A stretch of 55,125 bases of DNA from Streptomyces pinistramenti. Its GTDB lineage: Bacteria > Actinomycetota > Actinomycetes > Streptomycetales > Streptomycetaceae. Where the stretch lies: contig NZ_JAJCXB010000052.1 in the NCBI RefSeq assembly GCF_020564935.1, positions 1-55,125 of the forward strand. The letters are read 5' to 3'. The notes beneath the pieces were generated by a model. It had not been told where the DNA came from and did no database searches. It saw only the letters and a program-made list of their open reading frames with translations. This document shows positions 42,857 through 51,425 of the stretch, in pieces (positions within the stretch are counted from its first letter, which is position 1; the number at the start of each line of letters is the position of its first letter). A program made the translations under genes and the position numbers.

Positions 42857-43360
42857 ATGGAACCGAGAAGTGCTGCGGCGGCGGGAAGCGAGTTCCCCTA
42901 CACCGCTCGGACCACCTGCTACATCGAGATCCACAAAGACGGCAGCGTCGCCCACGGGACAGACCGGGCGACGTACGAGAGGGCAGTTGCCGGCGAGTCG
43001 AGACTGTACGCGGTGTGGCCCGGGAAGTGGTCCAGCCATCTGTTCGTGATCGACGATCTGGACGAGTACGCCAAAGCCCACGGCATCAAGCACGACGTAC
43101 AGCGGACCGGGCTGGCCGAGCATGTGCACCAGGTCCGGTGGACCAAGTCGGGCGGCGAGCAGAATCCCCGCAGTCCGTACATCGGCATCGAGGTAGTGCT
43201 GGACTGCGGGTGCAAGATCGACAGCCTCGGCGTGTTCGCCGCGCAGATGCGAGAGCAGAAGGGCTGGGCTGTGGCCACCTCGGTCGGGTGGAGCCGCTGC
43301 AGCGGACCCGAGGGCACCACGTACTCCCTCAGAGTCCGCCGCAAGAGCCTGGCTTCCTGA
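42857..43360 (+). CDS. Hypothetical protein downstream of caspase module
   Basis: A 167-residue protein from the ATG preceded by AGGAGGG at 6 bp; an upstream in-frame GTG/ATG would add Pro/Arg-rich sequence without a site. It contains TTCYIEIHKDGSVAHGTDRA, YAVWPGKWSSHLFVIDD and IGIEVVLDCGCKID. The pattern of alternating strands suggests a beta-rich fold. I do not recognise a family. It starts 175 bp after the caspase-helicase and runs the same way, so cotranscription is possible. Confidence 0.7.
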   Translation: MEPRSAAAAGSEFPYTARTTCYIEIHKDGSVAHGTDRATYERAVAGESRLYAVWPGKWSSHLFVIDDLDEYAKAHGIKHDVQRTGLAEHVHQVRWTKSGGEQNPRSPYIGIEVVLDCGCKIDSLGVFAAQMREQKGWAVATSVGWSRCSGPEGTTYSLRVRRKSLAS

Positions 43361-43399
43361 ACTATCCCGGTCAGGACCCTCAGGGACGCTGCCTGACGA

Positions 43400-44824
43400 T
43401 CAGCGACGGAATCCGCGGTGGGGATCTCGCGCCTGGACATTCAGGAACGGTTCGAACCAGGCCGCGGCACGGAGATCACCGATGCCCATGTGCTGGTTCG
43501 TCTCACCGGCCGGGTCCTCGATCCCGTCGAGGCTAGCGTTGTAAAGCATCAACACGTCGGTGTCCTGGAAGAACACTTCGGAGCACATGTCGAAGTCGTA
43601 GTCGTCACGGTGGGTGGGCAGCCTCCCGTGGTCGCCAGCGGCATCGCCTTCATCCCTACTGTCTCCCGCGTCACGGATGGCGAGATGCAGGGCAAGTTCC
43701 TCGGCCGTGCAGGTGGGCTCCGGCCACTGCCCGCGTTCGAGGTCACCGGCGAGGTCGTCGGCGGCCCGGGCGAACCGGCGGCGCCACTGGAGGTCGGCCG
43801 AGAAGGTCAACTTCGGGAGATAGGCGAACACTCCCCAGTGGCCGTCGTGCTCGTCGGGCACCACGGGCCTGTCACCGAGCTCCTCGCTGTCGTCGTACGC
43901 CTGGTCGGCGAGCACGCACAGCTCCGTGTAGAGGACGTCGGCGGTTCGAGGGGTGAGTTGCCACTGGCACTGCTCGTCTTCGCACTCCGGGTCATCGCAG
44001 TGCGGTGCCTTCATCGGGAACAGCTCCCCGAAGTCCAGGTCCTTCCCCTTCGTAGACGGATTCGCCTGCTCCCCTCGGCGGACAGCCGCCGAGTACCGCC
44101 AGCCTGCACCGAAGTTGGCGACAACCGCTTCCTCGCTCCAGTCGGCGACCTCGTGCCCCTTCTCCGTGCGCAGCCTCAACCCCTGAGAGGCGTCCGTGAC
44201 CGTGTCCGCGCCCTCGATCTCGCTGTCGGATTCCCCAAGCCACATGACGGCTCCGACGATGTCCTGAGGGTCGTCGCCCTCGGGGTCCTCGTCCGCCAGG
44301 GGCTCCCAGCCCGCGCTCCTGGCCGCCTTCAACACGGCCTGCTGGTCATGTACGTGGAACTCTCGGAGTACTTCTACCCGAATGACGGGACCAGCCAGGT
44401 CAGCAAGCCGGGCGTCGTCCCGGGTGCGCACGGCGCGCGTGACCGCATCGGCGTCTTCCTCGTCCGGGTCGTCGTCAATGCCATCGGCGATCTGCTCCCA
44501 CTTCAGGAAGCTGCCTGAAGACATGGGCCAGACGCCCGCGAGCGCGTGGCGTACGGCATTGCGAAGGGAGGAGGCCGGAGCATCAGGCATCTGGGCACAC
44601 AACTTCTCCAGCGGCTCGGGCTTCCAAGCGTCGGCAGAAGAACTGATGGCCCGCTCAAGGATGGCCACTGCCTGCTGCGCGAGCTCAGGTTGCCTGCAGG
44701 TGAGAACGGCTTGCAGTGAGACAGGCCCCTCTCGGTGGTGAACGAGAGCGAGGATGCGGCTCTTGCTTGGGGTGTGCTCGCAGTGGAAGCCGCGGAGTGC
44801 GGCCAAGGTCGGCTGAGCAGACAT
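43400..44824 (-). CDS. Hypothetical protein with cysteine cluster
   Basis: A 474-residue protein from the ATG giving MSAQPTLAALRGFHCEHTPS. Early residues (RILALVHHREGPVSLQAVLT, PELAQQAVAILERAI) are helical. The middle has PHCDDPECEDEQCQW, three cysteines in a short acidic window that could bind zinc. The second half is acidic and ends FFQDTDVLMLYNASLDGIED. No known domain is obvious. It converges on the gene at 42857 with a 39-bp gap. Function unknown. Confidence 0.7.
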   Translation of the reverse strand: MSAQPTLAALRGFHCEHTPSKSRILALVHHREGPVSLQAVLTCRQPELAQQAVAILERAISSSADAWKPEPLEKLCAQMPDAPASSLRNAVRHALAGVWPMSSGSFLKWEQIADGIDDDPDEEDADAVTRAVRTRDDARLADLAGPVIRVEVLREFHVHDQQAVLKAARSAGWEPLADEDPEGDDPQDIVGAVMWLGESDSEIEGADTVTDASQGLRLRTEKGHEVADWSEEAVVANFGAGWRYSAAVRRGEQANPSTKGKDLDFGELFPMKAPHCDDPECEDEQCQWQLTPRTADVLYTELCVLADQAYDDSEELGDRPVVPDEHDGHWGVFAYLPKLTFSADLQWRRRFARAADDLAGDLERGQWPEPTCTAEELALHLAIRDAGDSRDEGDAAGDHGRLPTHRDDYDFDMCSEVFFQDTDVLMLYNASLDGIEDPAGETNQHMGIGDLRAAAWFEPFLNVQARDPHRGFRR

Positions 44825-44943
44825 GCGGAGGACTCCGAATGGTGGGCGCACGAGGGCCGTGCGTGGAAGCGAGTGGAGTTCCGCTGGTGGGCACGGTGCT
44901 GACGCGCCTCCGGACGGCGAAGACTGGGTGCGCTCGGTTGGTT

Positions 44944-44962
44944 CCCCCGGTACTACCGGGGG
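44944..44962. promoter_or_regulatory. Near-perfect palindrome upstream of the cysteine-cluster gene
   Basis: CCCCCGGTA and TACCGGGGG surround one central base, 120 bp upstream of the leftward gene at 43400-44824. The compact symmetry suits an operator for a dimeric regulator better than a terminator. Confidence 0.5.
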
Positions 44963-45299
44963 TCCGGACCTGGCTTCCACAGTTTACTCACACGAAGCGG
45001 CCGAGAGCGATGGAAGGGGCTGGTTCCGAGATCAGGGTTCTCCGTAGCGATCTCGACTCAGCCGGGGTGGGCCTTCCCTGGATGTGGGCCCACCCTTTCC
45101 TTGGCTGACTATGTGGTCAGGCCTTCCGGCCTATGGACGTTGCCGGTGGCCTCATCGCGGCAGTCTTGCCGAGACCTGTACCGCTTCTGTCTCCGGAGAA
45201 GCCGGCAGCCGTACGAATGTCCAGCGCGTCAAGGATGGGCTGTAATTGTTTGGACAGCAGGGTTGCCGTGAGAAGCTCCTGGACTTCGGAGAAGTTCCT

Positions 45300-45899
45300 T
45301 CAGCCGACGGCCTGACCAGGTGCTCGATCTGCAAGAAGGCTGTCTGACTCCCGAGGAACCCCGGCAGTGCGCGTTCCGATACCGGCGAACCGGACCTCGC
45401 GCGAAGGAGCAGGAGCGGTCCCCGCCGGCGGCGAGGGCTTTCGGCCCCAGCAACATGAGACATGGTCACCCCGCGGACAGTAGAAGCACAGATAGCGGAA
45501 GTAGGCGTTCTTGGTCAGCAGTTGCTCCCGGGCATACGCAATGAGTCGGATCGCCCGAAGAGCGATCTCCTCCGCTCCCCGCTCACCAGGCGCCGTCGCG
45601 AAGGGCTCGATCGACTGCGCGGACCGGCCTTGGATCTCGGCATCGGCCAAGAGCCCGAACACCCACTTCGACAGCTCGGCATCCAGCTCGTCGAGCGAGG
45701 CGATACCACTGTGCCCATCATCGATGGTTCGCGTAACAGAGGAGAGCCATGCGTGCTCCTGATAGGTAGCGATGAGGTTGTTACCTACAGGCCCGAGACA
45801 AGCCCACAATGGCAAACATTCCCTTCCAGTACATAGTGACATGCGCCATACGGGGGTTGGCTTCCCCCGCCAGGAGAGCTCTCGCATCCGCCCCTGCAC
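45300..45899 (-). pseudogene. Possible degraded ORF
   Basis: Only the middle of this frame looks protein-like: SLDELDAELSKWVFGLLADA, then ALRAIRLIAYAREQLLTKNA and YFRYLCFYCPRGDH. The flanks are low-complexity and no ribosome site is clear, so it is probably a remnant or a shorter gene. The flanking 44825-45299 stretch holds no gene I can support. Family unknown. Confidence 0.3.
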
Positions 45900-45974
45900 A
45901 CTTGCGTGCTCCGGCTATCGACCCCATAACTTCGCCGGGTTCGTGAAGCGCCCGCCCAAGCCGTAGGGGACGCA

Positions 45975-47348
45975 TTGAAGCCCGCCAAGAACGTACTTCT
46001 CGACCTCGACGCGTCGTCGAACATCTCCGTCCGATCCAACGAGGAACTGCTCGGCAAGGTGGAATCCGCCGTCGCCGCGGACGACAAGGCACGCAAGAAG
46101 AAGGAGGCTGAGCCGCTCCGCCGCAAGCCGGTCCTGTCCCAGATCCCAAGGAATGAACTCGACCGCCAGACGAGGGTCTCCATGTGGGACGTCCTGCACA
46201 CGCTCGGCCGGGCGACGACCCTGTCCTGGAAGGGAGCCGGTCGCGGCCTTGCGGAGCACTGGGGAGCCCTGAAGTACAGCCAGGCCCTGGCAGGCGGCCC
46301 CGACTCCTTCCTCGGACTGACGGCCGAAGGACGGAAGATCGCCGAACGGTACAAGAACATCCAGTCGCACGAGCTCGGCATCGCCTTCGGACTCACACTC
46401 GCCAAGCAGGTTCTCCGGCGCAGGTACCCCGAGCACTCCGTAAGCATCGTCCCCGCCGACGCCGTCCTGCGCGCCGGGTGGGCTCTCACGAGCAGGGAGA
46501 AGGGCAACAAGGTCAGGTACGGGTACCGGCCGCAATACTTCGCGGAGGTCTGGCGCCCCGAGGAGCCGTCCCTCGTGATCCCCATCGCCACTAAGGGCAA
46601 CCACAGCAACGCGGCCATCTCGGCCGGGCAGTTGGCGTCCGCATCGGCACACGCCGAGGCCGTGCACATCGGCGCGTGGAACGAGACCCCGAGCCTGCTG
46701 TTCAGCACGGAGCTGCCCGCAGGCGGCACCGTGACCGTCCACGCACTGCAGGCACCGGGCCGGGACGGCTTACTCGCCGTCCCCTCTGGCGGGAGCAGGG
46801 CCGACCTGGACTCCGATCCGGTGCAGGAGAACCCCTTTCCGGGAATCCAGCCGCCCCGGGAAGGAGGTATGGGCCGCGAGCCCGTGCCCGGCTGCCACGT
46901 GACCCCCGAGTACTTCGGATGGTTCCAGCAAGTTCTCGGGCATACGGCGGCGGCCGGGCTCATGGCCTTCACCGGCTCCGGCCAGGGCACCGCCCGCTAC
47001 CTCACCGAGCGGCAGGGCAACGACCGCTTCGACGATTTCGAACACGCCGCTGCTGGCAGCGTCCAGGACATCAGCCACCGGCTCCTCGGACACACCTACG
47101 CCGGCACCGACCACGTGTTCCGGCTGAACGGACCTCGCGTCGAAGCCTTCTCCGGTATGGATGAGCAACTCTTCCACCTCCTCATGGCAGGGAAGGCCGA
47201 GGAGTACCGCGTCCGCGTACACGCGGCCCGACACACCCGTCCCAAGCTCGCCTGGGACAAGAAGTGGGGTGGCCCCGTCTCCGTCCATGCGGATGGGTCC
47301 GTCCTCGCCATCCGTCTGCTGCCTGGTCAGCGAGTGAAGCGCAGCTAG
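45975..47348 (+). CDS. Unrecognised protein, paralogue B of a TTG-initiated pair
   Basis: A 457-residue relative of the protein at 36556, clearly similar from about residue 65 to the end. Shared blocks are GAGRGLAEHWG, VSIVPADA, RAGWALTSRE, AEVWRPEEPS, TKGNHS, QLASASAHAEAVHIG and LLFSTELP. It also starts with TTG and a charged coil, and AGGGGA precedes the codon. It lies 92 bp before attR, the last gene of the element. No known domain is recognised. Two retained copies in one element argue for a useful role, possibly immunity or specificity for the two effector systems; this is inference. Confidence 0.75.
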   Translation: MKPAKNVLLDLDASSNISVRSNEELLGKVESAVAADDKARKKKEAEPLRRKPVLSQIPRNELDRQTRVSMWDVLHTLGRATTLSWKGAGRGLAEHWGALKYSQALAGGPDSFLGLTAEGRKIAERYKNIQSHELGIAFGLTLAKQVLRRRYPEHSVSIVPADAVLRAGWALTSREKGNKVRYGYRPQYFAEVWRPEEPSLVIPIATKGNHSNAAISAGQLASASAHAEAVHIGAWNETPSLLFSTELPAGGTVTVHALQAPGRDGLLAVPSGGSRADLDSDPVQENPFPGIQPPREGGMGREPVPGCHVTPEYFGWFQQVLGHTAAAGLMAFTGSGQGTARYLTERQGNDRFDDFEHAAAGSVQDISHRLLGHTYAGTDHVFRLNGPRVEAFSGMDEQLFHLLMAGKAEEYRVRVHAARHTRPKLAWDKKWGGPVSVHADGSVLAIRLLPGQRVKRS

Positions 47349-47439
47349 CGGACCGTCCCGAAATAGCCGGAAGGTCGAGCGCGGGATCTGCGAGAACTGC
47401 CGAAGACGCAGGCCACGGGCCCTATCCCGCAGATCACAC

Positions 47440-47489
47440 CAGGTGCCTTCTAAGCACTTGGCCGCAGGTTCGAGTCCTGCCGGGGGCAC
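47440..47489 (+). repeat. attR: 50-bp direct repeat, right copy
   Basis: An exact copy of 16089-16138, covering the 3' part of tRNA-Arg without its first 24 bases, so it cannot make a tRNA. It is both the right end of the first element and the left end of a second one, because another integrase gene follows in the same relative position. Confidence 0.93.
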
Positions 47490-47696
47490 CACTGGTGCAT
47501 CGTCAGTTTAGCGACGTTTTCGCAGGTCAGGCTGCATCCGCTTGCCTGCCCAGGCGAAACGGACCACCTCCCTCCACTGAGGGCAGAGTCCGGCTGACAC
47601 CGGCGAAAACCGGGCTTCTACGGGTATCCGTCGCACATACGTCCCACAAAATTGAGGCCCCGGAACCACCCGCGAGCCCCCTCCGAGTGCAAAACT

Positions 47697-47736
47697 GAGT
47701 GGCCTCGGAACCGTCTTCCCGGCTCCGAGGCCACTC
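47697..47736 (-). terminator. Hairpin downstream of second integrase
   Basis: Perfect 13-bp arms (GAGTGGCCTCGGA and TCCGAGGCCACTC) with a 14-base loop lie 3 bp past the stop codon of the integrase at 47740. This fits its transcription terminator; no long T-run is present. Confidence 0.8.
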
Positions 47737-47739
47737 TCT

Positions 47740-49134
47740 TCACGTCGCCACCTTCGGCAGGTCCTGGACGCCTTCGATCCGTTTCAGGTAGTCGCCCAGT
47801 TGGCCGACGACGCAGCGCGCATAGGTGGCCAGCAGTACCGGCACGCTGCTTCCGGCCCACTCGGCCGCCTGGGCCGGAGGGATGCCACTGTTGAGCCACG
47901 TCGTCAGGCAGGTGTGACGCAGGTCATACACTCGCCTGCCGGTCGGCGACTTGAACTCGTGCTCGGACAGAATCGCCTTACGGGCCTTGCGCCAGACACG
48001 CCGGAACACCGAGCCTGCCAGCATCCCCCCCTTCTCTCCGGGGAACAGGTAGTCCGTCGGCTTGAGATTGCACTCCTTGATGAGCTCACGGAGGAGTGCG
48101 ACGAGGGAGGGGTGGATGGGTACGGGGCGGGTGTCGCCTTCGCCTCGCCCCTTAAGGCCACGTTCCTCGTGGACGTGGCCGGTATCGGTCCACTGGCTGC
48201 CGACTTCGGGCTGAGCTTCATGAACGAGGAACTCGCCCCACCCACTCTCCGGCAGCGTAGCGTCGCCCACACGTAGGGCGACGGCTTCCTCGGGACGAAG
48301 CCCCGCGCAGTAGAGGGTGGCGAAGAAGGCCCGGTAGATGCGTCCGCGACGCGGACGCTTACCTATCCAGTCCAGCATCTTCGCGACCAGGTCACGGTTC
48401 AGCAGGCAACGCTTGTCGACGGCCGGCGCCGTCTTCAACGCCGCGCGCGCCCCCTTGCCTTTGGGGAGGGGGTTGATCTTGAGGTAGCCGTGCCTGAGCG
48501 CATAGCCCATAGCCAGGTTCGTGATCCGCTCATTGCGCGTGACCGAGCTGGCGGCTGCCGCGGTTCCGTCCAGCCGGGTGCCAAGAGCCGCGACGACCCG
48601 TTCGACCGTCTCGGTCTTCTCCCAGGAACTCATCGGGAGGGAATTGCGCTGAACCCAGTCGAGTATCTTCTGAACCTCGGCCGGTACGGGCTTGTCGGGA
48701 TCAGTGCGGCTTCTGCTGTTGAAGGCGTACTCCCGTAGCGCCCTGCGCACCTCTACTGGGTTGAAGTGGCTCGGCGGCGGCTGGCGCAGGAGAGCAATGG
48801 TGGCAGGCGTAAGCGCCTTGGCCATGCACTTCCGGGTGTTGGCGGACGCACTGGGCCATTTCCAGTCAACGTACTCGACCGCGAAGTCGTACCAGTTGAC
48901 CTCGGCCGCCTTGGACGACCAAGACACCGGAAGCCCCGTTTCGATGATGAACGGCTCGCGATTCCTGTGCGCAGTCATCAGCTTTGAGCGCTCGTCATCG
49001 GCTACAGCACTCTTCTTGTAGGTCTTGCTGTGCTTCTTGTGGGCGACCTTCCACCGGACGGTGTAACTGTTGCCCTTGGCCCTCTTGTTCGTCTCAATCG
49101 CGTAGAAACGAACGTCCAATGAGCTTTTATCCAT
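47740..49134 (-). CDS. int: Second tyrosine-recombinase integrase
   Basis: A 464-residue integrase closely related to the first: box I AGLRPEEAVALR, box II VYDLRHTCLTTWLNSG and Tyr region PVLLATYARCV. The ATG giving MDKSSLDVRFYAIE overlaps the excisionase stop by 4 bp, the same arrangement as in the first copy, so I prefer it to an ATG six codons upstream. The first copy's C-terminal extension is absent. The position just inside a tRNA-derived repeat shows that a second element inserted at, or was left at, the same site. Confidence 0.92.
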   Translation of the reverse strand: MDKSSLDVRFYAIETNKRAKGNSYTVRWKVAHKKHSKTYKKSAVADDERSKLMTAHRNREPFIIETGLPVSWSSKAAEVNWYDFAVEYVDWKWPSASANTRKCMAKALTPATIALLRQPPPSHFNPVEVRRALREYAFNSRSRTDPDKPVPAEVQKILDWVQRNSLPMSSWEKTETVERVVAALGTRLDGTAAAASSVTRNERITNLAMGYALRHGYLKINPLPKGKGARAALKTAPAVDKRCLLNRDLVAKMLDWIGKRPRRGRIYRAFFATLYCAGLRPEEAVALRVGDATLPESGWGEFLVHEAQPEVGSQWTDTGHVHEERGLKGRGEGDTRPVPIHPSLVALLRELIKECNLKPTDYLFPGEKGGMLAGSVFRRVWRKARKAILSEHEFKSPTGRRVYDLRHTCLTTWLNSGIPPAQAAEWAGSSVPVLLATYARCVVGQLGDYLKRIEGVQDLPKVAT

Positions 49135-49331
49135 CAGGAAGGGGCCTCGCAATCCAAAAGCCAGTTTTCGAAATCGTTGCGCCGTATTCGGAGAGATCCA
49201 TTAGGCAGACGGATACAGCGTGGTCCGCACCCCTTCTGCCGCCAGTCGTAGAAGGTCGACCGGGCAATCTGTAGCTCGTCACAGACCTCGTCGACGGTGA
49301 GCTTCTCAGCAGATCTGGTCACTACAGCCAT
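49134..49331 (-). CDS. xis: Second excisionase-like helix-turn-helix protein
   Basis: A 65-residue relative of the protein at 17720: KLTVDEVCDELQIARSTFYD, WRQKGCGPRCIRLPNG and LRIRRNDFENWLLDCE. The ATG is clear. It overlaps the integrase start. It should bind arm sites and favour excision. Confidence 0.85.
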   Translation of the reverse strand: MAVVTRSAEKLTVDEVCDELQIARSTFYDWRQKGCGPRCIRLPNGSLRIRRNDFENWLLDCEAPS

Positions 49332-49666
49332 GACGCCACCCCACTGAAAGGGGCGATCTCATCGCCTACGCGAAACCCAGAAGAGGGCACCCGCCCTAGC
49401 TGAATGAGGGCAGGCGGTATTACGGATCGGCACATACGAACGGGTATTCCTTGCGGAGGGGTGCGCTGGATGACGGGGCTGGTCCAGCGAGCACGGAGCC
49501 CACTCCGAGGGCGGAGCGCTCTCCAACGAACAGGGGCTGCGGGCTATAGGGCAGCAGCAAGCAGCGACCGCTCGTCCTCCTTTGCGAATTCATGCGGATC
49601 TGCCTACTGCGTCCGCTACGGCTCCACCGCCAAGCACAGCCGTGTGCGAACGACTTAAATGCTCCG
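49332..49666. other. Intergenic region right of second excisionase
   Basis: About 335 bp; the int2/xis2 promoter should lie at its left end. Frames here are short and unconvincing. It ends at a strong hairpin. Confidence 0.4.
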
Positions 49667-49699
49667 GATGATCCCCGGTTTGGCTAACCGGGGATCATC
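49667..49699. terminator. Strong symmetrical hairpin
   Basis: Perfect 14-bp arms (GATGATCCCCGGTT and AACCGGGGATCATC) around TGGCT. It lies 55 bp past the stop of the leftward HTH gene at 49754, so it could end that transcript; an operator or element-end signal is the alternative. Confidence 0.6.
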
Positions 49700-49753
49700 G
49701 GCTATATAGGGGTGCCGCATGAAGTTCGCTGCCGAGCACTGAGCAGGAAATCG

Positions 49754-50122
49754 TCAGGAATCGGGGTGGCCGCCGCCGAGGCTGTACGTCGCGCTGTCCG
49801 CGGCCAGGGCGAGGAGGCCGTCGTCGGCGAGGCGGCCGAGAGCACGGGCAATTGCCGGCTCGCGGATGCCGAGGGCGCGCGCGATCTGTTGTGCCGTCAG
49901 GCCGGGGTGGACGGCGACGTGGGCGAGGACCACTCGGTCACGTCGGTAGTCCTGTTGCGACAGGCCCTCAGCGAAGAGCCCTGCTGCGCAGACGCACAGG
50001 CACAGGGCGGTGGCGAGGGCGCCGTGATCCTGACCGCGTTGTGCGGTCCAGGCGTTGATGCTTCCGAGGGTGAAGAGGATCGGCGCAGAAAAGCGCAGGG
50101 AGAATCGAGTGGCATCGTGCAG
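49754..50122 (-). CDS. Small membrane HTH protein with no standard start codon
   Basis: This frame reads HDATRFSLRFSAPILFTLGS, a membrane-like segment ALATALCLCVCAAGLFAEGL and then a winged-helix part: VLAHVAVHPGLTAQQIARAL, IREPAIARALGRLADDGLL. It ends YSLGGGHPDS. The frame is open back to 50190 but has no ATG, GTG or TTG before the membrane part. AAGGAG sits 5 bp before a CTG that I use as the start; an ATG 7 bp further downstream is in another frame. Either CTG initiation or a frameshift/mutation is implied. Small proteins with a membrane helix and a winged helix occur in Streptomyces; the function is unknown. Confidence 0.5.
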   Translation of the reverse strand: MHDATRFSLRFSAPILFTLGSINAWTAQRGQDHGALATALCLCVCAAGLFAEGLSQQDYRRDRVVLAHVAVHPGLTAQQIARALGIREPAIARALGRLADDGLLALAADSATYSLGGGHPDS

Positions 50123-50352
50123 GTGGACTCCTTGGGTCGGTGCCTCGGGCGAGGCGGGTCAGCGAAGGGGCCAGTCTCTGTGCATGCATGGCAGGCGCGG
50201 GTAATTTCCGGTTGGGCTGAGCCTCAGGCCCCTTCGCTGACCGGGTGTTTCGGGGACGTTGTACGTTGACATGGTCTCGGGGGCGTATTCCAGTCCCTTG
50301 GGGCTTTTTCTCGTCTGCCGTGGGCGAATGCGCTCTATCGAGAAACTGATCG

Positions 50353-51315
50353 TTACCCGGCGCCGAGGAGATCTCCGGCTCCTCGGTCGTGCAGTTGCTG
50401 GGCAACGCGGACGATGACGGCTGGGTCGTCGCCAACCTGCTGAACAACCGTCGTGCCCACGGAGTGCCTGCCGTCAGGACTGAATACGAACGCCTCGACG
50501 CGTACGTGGGTGCCGGGTTCGTCGTAGGCGGCGTGTACGGAGCAGGCGGTGTGGCAGTCGCCGCCCAGGGCGCCCAGGATGCCGCGCTCGATCCGCAACA
50601 GCCGCGCTGCTGCCGGATCGTTGACGGCGGCGAGCAGCTGGGCCGCGAGGGCGTCGCCGGCGCGGTGTTCGACGATCACGAATCCGGCGCCGGTGGCGGG
50701 CAGGAAGGCGTCGGCGGGAAGGACTTCGGCTGCGCGGTCGGCGAGTTCGATGCGTTGCAGGCCGGCGTAGGAGACGACGAGGGCGTCGAGGTGCGGGGCG
50801 GTGCCGGGTGCGTCGAGGCGTGCGATCCGGTTGTCGAGGTTTCCGCGCATCGGCGTGACGGTCAGGTGGGGGTGGCGGGCGCGGAGTTGGGCGGTGCGCC
50901 GGGGAGCGATGGTTCCGACGATGGTGCCGGCGGGGAGTTCTGCGAGGGTGGTGGGCGGTGTTCCGGCCGGGAGGACCAGGGCGTCGCGGGGGTCTTGGCG
51001 GGTGAGGACGGCGCCGATCTCGATGAGGCTGCTGCGTTCGTGGGGTCCGGGGAGGTCCTTGGCGCAGGAGACGGTGAGGTCGGCTCGGCCCTGGATGAGG
51101 GCTTGGTCGAGTTCGCGGACCCAGGCGGCTTTGCCGCCGATGGTGTCGAGGGGTCCGGTGTGCCGGTCGGCTGTGGTGGTGATCTCGGCGAAGTGGGTGG
51201 CGAGGCCGGGGTGGGCGTCCTTCAGCAGGCTGGCGACGTGGGCGGCCTGGGTCATGGCCATGGTCGACGTGCGGGTGCCGATGATGGTGCGGCTGGGGGT
51301 GGGGAGGTTGGTCAC
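50353..51315 (-). CDS. HemC-like porphobilinogen deaminase paralogue
   Basis: A 320-residue hydroxymethylbilane-synthase homologue. It shows GTRTSTMAMTQAAHV (usual GTRxSxLAxxQ), AAWVRELDQALIQGRADLTV, SCAKDLP with the catalytic Asp, APRRTAQLRARHPH, RGNLDNRIARLD and GGDCHTACSVHA, the region where the dipyrromethane cofactor Cys sits. Housekeeping HemC polymerises four porphobilinogens; here key residues are present but several conserved blocks deviate (for example CHTACS lacks the usual Pro). A housekeeping copy is expected elsewhere, so this may serve a specialised pathway. The GTG follows GAGG. The upstream integrase fragment is divergent. Confidence 0.8.
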   Translation of the reverse strand: MTNLPTPSRTIIGTRTSTMAMTQAAHVASLLKDAHPGLATHFAEITTTADRHTGPLDTIGGKAAWVRELDQALIQGRADLTVSCAKDLPGPHERSSLIEIGAVLTRQDPRDALVLPAGTPPTTLAELPAGTIVGTIAPRRTAQLRARHPHLTVTPMRGNLDNRIARLDAPGTAPHLDALVVSYAGLQRIELADRAAEVLPADAFLPATGAGFVIVEHRAGDALAAQLLAAVNDPAAARLLRIERGILGALGGDCHTACSVHAAYDEPGTHVRVEAFVFSPDGRHSVGTTVVQQVGDDPAVIVRVAQQLHDRGAGDLLGAG

Positions 51316-51425
51316 GGGTGCCTCTGGGGCCGGAGGCGGCAGGTGCTGGCCTGGCCGCCTGAGCGGAATCGGTCGGAGCGGGCGCGCTGTTCACCGGCGG
51401 GTGGCCGGGGCGGCTCGCGCTGCCT

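Larger units (their letters stand above)
16089..47489. mobile_element. Integrative mobilisable element at tRNA-Arg(TCT), 31.4 kb
   Basis: The element is bounded by exact 50-bp direct repeats of the tRNA 3' end. It carries integrase and excisionase at its left end, then a MobC-like protein and a relaxase. It lacks a visible conjugation ATPase (no FtsK/TraB-like gene), type IV coupling protein or replication initiator, so it is best described as mobilisable with help from another element. Cargo is a sugar-nucleotide/SUMF1 gene group and a conflict/defence block. A related integrase immediately beyond the right repeat indicates a second element in tandem. Confidence 0.88.

Noticed and set aside
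49712..50269. 185-codon plus-strand ORF
   Set aside because: It overlaps the more protein-like minus-strand HTH frame and has no recognisable features.
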